A stretch of 55,138 bases of DNA from an uncultured Pelagibacteraceae bacterium. GTDB lineage: Bacteria; Pseudomonadota; Alphaproteobacteria; Pelagibacterales; Pelagibacteraceae. Positions 53,294 through 55,138 of this stretch are shown here, piece by piece (position 1 is the first letter of the stretch; every line of letters begins with the position of its first letter). The notes beneath the pieces were generated by a model. The model was not told the DNA's origin. It was given only the letters and a program-made list of their open reading frames with translations, and did no database searches. The translations under genes were made by a program, and so were the position numbers. The stretch lies in NCBI GenBank assembly GCA_902522115.1, contig CABYUV010000008.1:1-55138 (forward strand), in the 5' to 3' direction.

Positions 53294-54094
53294 ATGTTAA
53301 AAAAATTAGCGATAGTAATTATTTCAACTTTTTTGTTCTCATGTAGCGCAAATGCTGGGTCAGATGGTGACTTAAAATTGAAAAAAGAGAGTCAAACCAA
53401 AGAAGTTAAAGATTGTTTTGAAAAGTTAAATAGAGCAACATTTGCATTTAATCAAGGTCTAGATAAGGCAGTTATAAAACCACTAGCAGAAAGTTATAGA
53501 GATCTCCCGGATCCTATTCAAAGAGGAACTAGTAATGCTGTCAAAAACTTGTCAACTCTAATAACAATACCCAACAACATTTTACAGGGAGATGTTAAAA
53601 CTGCATTAATAAATACTGGGAGATTAGTTGTTAATACAACAGTTGGATTATTGGGTACTATTGATGTAGCGAACAAAATGGGTTTTCCTAAATATGTTAA
53701 AGAAGATTATGGTCAGACTTTAGGAGCTTGGGGCATTGGGCCAGGGTGTTACGTTGTGCTTCCAGTTTTAGGACCATCAACTTTAAGAGATACCGCAGGG
53801 TCTTTTGTAAATGTTATGGGTGGAGACCCCTGGTATAATGCTTCTGTGCACGGTAATAATGAATTTTTAAGCGAAGGTCTGTATATAACATCAAAAGCTA
53901 TAGGTGGAATTGATTTTAGGGCAGATAATATTGAATCTTTTGAAAATCTTGAAAAAAATTCTATTGACTTTTATGCATCTGTAAGAAGTTTATACACTCA
54001 AGATAGAGAAAATAAGATTAAGAATAATCAAAGAGGAAATATAGAAGTTCTTTATAATGACGAAGAAGACTGGCAAGAAGTAGAAAATAAATAA
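53294..54094 (+). CDS. mlaA: MlaA (VacJ) outer-membrane lipid-asymmetry lipoprotein
   Basis: This 266-aa lipoprotein has lipobox LFSC with acylated Cys17. The conserved MlaA core follows: FNQGLDKAVIKPLAESYRDLP, NLSTLITIPNNILQGD, RLVVNTTVGLLGTIDVANKMG, EDYGQTLGAWGIGPGCYVVLPVLGPSTLRDTAG. MlaA removes misplaced phospholipids from the outer leaflet and hands them to MlaC. It is followed by mlaC after 17 bases. An acidic tail ends the protein. Confidence 0.95.
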   Translation: MLKKLAIVIISTFLFSCSANAGSDGDLKLKKESQTKEVKDCFEKLNRATFAFNQGLDKAVIKPLAESYRDLPDPIQRGTSNAVKNLSTLITIPNNILQGDVKTALINTGRLVVNTTVGLLGTIDVANKMGFPKYVKEDYGQTLGAWGIGPGCYVVLPVLGPSTLRDTAGSFVNVMGGDPWYNASVHGNNEFLSEGLYITSKAIGGIDFRADNIESFENLEKNSIDFYASVRSLYTQDRENKIKNNQRGNIEVLYNDEEDWQEVENK

Positions 54095-54111
54095 ATCAAA
54101 AATTTTTATAA

Positions 54112-54696
54112 ATGAAGAAAACTATATTAATTTTACTTTTATACTTTTTAAATTTTAGTTCAGCTTATTCAATTGCACCTGATGTATTTGTTCAATCAAC
54201 TGTAAATAGAGCCTCACAAATTTTGTCAAAGAATATTTCTAAAGAGGAAAAAATAAATGAATTAAAATCTATTGCATCAGAAACAGTGGATATTAGAGGT
54301 GTTGGTTTTTACTCTCTTGGGTCAGCTAGAAAAGTTTTAAATGATAAACAAAAAGAGCAGTTTTTTGTGTTATTTGAAAAATATTTTTTAAAAAGTTTTT
54401 CGAGTAGATTAGCAGAGTACACAAATCCAAAAATTGAAGTTTATGGAAAAAAGATCCTAAATGAGAATTATACGATCGTTAATAGCCTATTAGTTAGTAC
54501 ATCTGAAAGACCTGAGATAAAAATTGATTGGAGAATTTATACTAAAAATCCAGATAATCCATTAATCAGAGATCTAATTATTGAAGGATTGAGTCTTGCA
54601 AGGACACAAAAAGAGGAATTTTCATCAATTTTAAATTCTAACGATGGAAATATAAATGCATTATTTAAAGTATTAGAAGATTTTTCTAATCGTTAA
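54112..54696 (+). CDS. mlaC: MlaC, periplasmic phospholipid carrier
   Basis: This 194-aa protein has a signal peptide (KKTILILLLYFLNFSSAYS) and the MlaC/Ttg2D fold. Residues after the signal (RASQILSKNISKEEKINELKSI), the segment VDIRGVGFYSLGSARKVLNDKQKEQFFVLFEKYFLKSF, IKIDWRIYTKNP and the C-terminal REEFSSIL-like QKEEFSSIL fit the family. It shuttles phospholipids between MlaA and the inner-membrane MlaFEDB transporter, whose genes are not in this window. Confidence 0.93.
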   Translation: MKKTILILLLYFLNFSSAYSIAPDVFVQSTVNRASQILSKNISKEEKINELKSIASETVDIRGVGFYSLGSARKVLNDKQKEQFFVLFEKYFLKSFSSRLAEYTNPKIEVYGKKILNENYTIVNSLLVSTSERPEIKIDWRIYTKNPDNPLIRDLIIEGLSLARTQKEEFSSILNSNDGNINALFKVLEDFSNR

Positions 54697-54700
54697 TCTT

Positions 54701-54764
54701 AGGTAGGCCTGTTAGTACTTGAATATGGGACCAATACATTATGAGTATACCGCTATGACCAAAA
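54701..54764 (-). pseudogene. Possible 5S rRNA remnant (5' part only)
   Basis: Read on the minus strand, GGTCATAGCGG followed 28 bases later by TTGGTCCCAT resembles the first half of a 5S rRNA (helix I/II and loop of helix III). The conserved CCGAAC is degraded, and the 3' half would run into mlaC. The rest of the 120-base gap holds nothing else I can name. The identification is tentative; it may be a chance match. Confidence 0.3.
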
Positions 54765-54816
54765 TACCCTATTTAACTAAGTTCACAAAAAATCCAAAAA
54801 AAGATATGGTTTCTTC

Positions 54817-55138
54817 ATGAAATATCCAACCGTTCAATTAAGTAATAAGCAAGAGCTGGAAGTAAAAAAATTTAATCAAGATAAAAAAATATGTCTAGAA
54901 ACATTAAATTGTATAAATTGTGAATCTTTAAATTATAAAGAATTATATGAAAACGATAGGTACGGAATTAATCAGCAAACAGTTCTGTGTAATACTTGCG
55001 GATTGGTATATTCAAATCCTAGAATGACACTGGAGTCGTTAGAATATTTTTATTCCTCTAGTTTATACAGAGAAATATATGAGTCTTCAAGTGATTTTGA
55101 ACACAGCTTTTCTAAAAAATTTAAACAAGTAGAAGAAA
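54817..55138 (+). CDS. Zinc-ribbon class I methyltransferase-like protein (N-terminal part, cut by window edge)
   Basis: The first 107 codons of a plus-strand gene run off the window. Two CxxC pairs (CINCESLNY near residues 32-40, and CNTCGLVYSNPR near 58-69) form a zinc ribbon. FYSSSLYREIYESS then follows, the layout of N-terminally zinc-ribboned SAM methyltransferases common in surface-polysaccharide islands. The methyltransferase domain itself is beyond the edge, so the call rests on the ribbon and the following segment. The start ATG at 54817 lies 120 bases after mlaC. It probably opens a hypervariable glycan island. Confidence 0.65.
   Translation, partial: MKYPTVQLSNKQELEVKKFNQDKKICLETLNCINCESLNYKELYENDRYGINQQTVLCNTCGLVYSNPRMTLESLEYFYSSSLYREIYESSSDFEHSFSKKFKQVEE

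Noticed and set aside
1..55138. CRISPR arrays, insertion sequences, integrases, prophage genes
   Set aside because: No regularly spaced repeats, transposase or integrase motifs, or phage structural genes were seen on either strand.

Overview
The window reads as one end of a streamlined, very AT-rich alphaproteobacterial genome, best matched to the marine SAR11 clade (Candidatus Pelagibacter). The grounds are a blue-type proteorhodopsin, tiny or negative spacing between genes, frequent overlaps even between convergent genes, an alphaproteobacterial dcw cluster that continues into lpxC-bamD-ligA, and the AT-rich codon use. Assignments come from reading the sequence and recognising families; no database search was run.

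Layout. 1-1246 (minus): a small operon cut by the window edge (unknown 64-aa protein, VOC-fold protein, GFA-family zinc protein, D-glycerate 3-kinase-like protein). 1375-3072 (plus): umuDC behind a promoter that carries an alphaproteobacterial SOS box. 3083-7915 (minus): complete urease operon ureDABCEFG. 8225-12451 (minus): a tightly packed four-gene set, with a lipid-linked-sugar glycosyltransferase (GT39/ArnT-like), a polyprenol-phosphate glycosyltransferase (GT2), an exported glycoside hydrolase and an exported lyase-like jelly-roll protein. 12481-13254 (plus): dksA from a strong sigma-70-type promoter, followed by two overlapping tiny membrane ORFs. 13259-17155 (minus): GST, ferredoxin reductase, ferredoxin and fatty acid desaturase, then a separately terminated proteorhodopsin gene. 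17365-31050: mostly plus-strand housekeeping genes (propionyl/acetyl-CoA synthetase, SMR transporter, ygfZ, nadA-nadC, fumC, uvrD, M24 peptidase), with minus-strand dihydroorotase, tRNA-Leu(GAG), a MazG-like protein and an AsmA-like protein.

31033-51859 (minus) is a division and envelope supercluster. In transcription order it is mraZ, ftsZ, rsmH, ftsL, ftsI, murE-murF fusion, mraY, murD, ftsW, murG, murC, murB, ddl, ftsQ, ftsA, lpxC, bamD, ligA. Two things stand out. ftsZ has left its usual place after ftsA and sits second, behind mraZ. The protein in the ftsA slot is only 230 aa: it aligns by eye to the FtsA 1A and 1C parts and the C-terminal amphipathic helix, but lacks the region of subdomains 2A and 2B. 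A textbook promoter with three TGGGN MraZ boxes drives the cluster.

Right edge: rnpB (minus), a peptidoglycan amidase, mlaA and mlaC (plus), then a possible 5S rRNA remnant and the start of a zinc-ribbon methyltransferase. That last part probably marks the entrance to the SAR11 hypervariable region 2 (surface-polysaccharide island), which in HTCC1062 lies, as I recall, between the 23S and 5S rRNA genes. No CRISPR array, insertion sequence or prophage is visible. No intergenic stretch exceeds about 210 bases.
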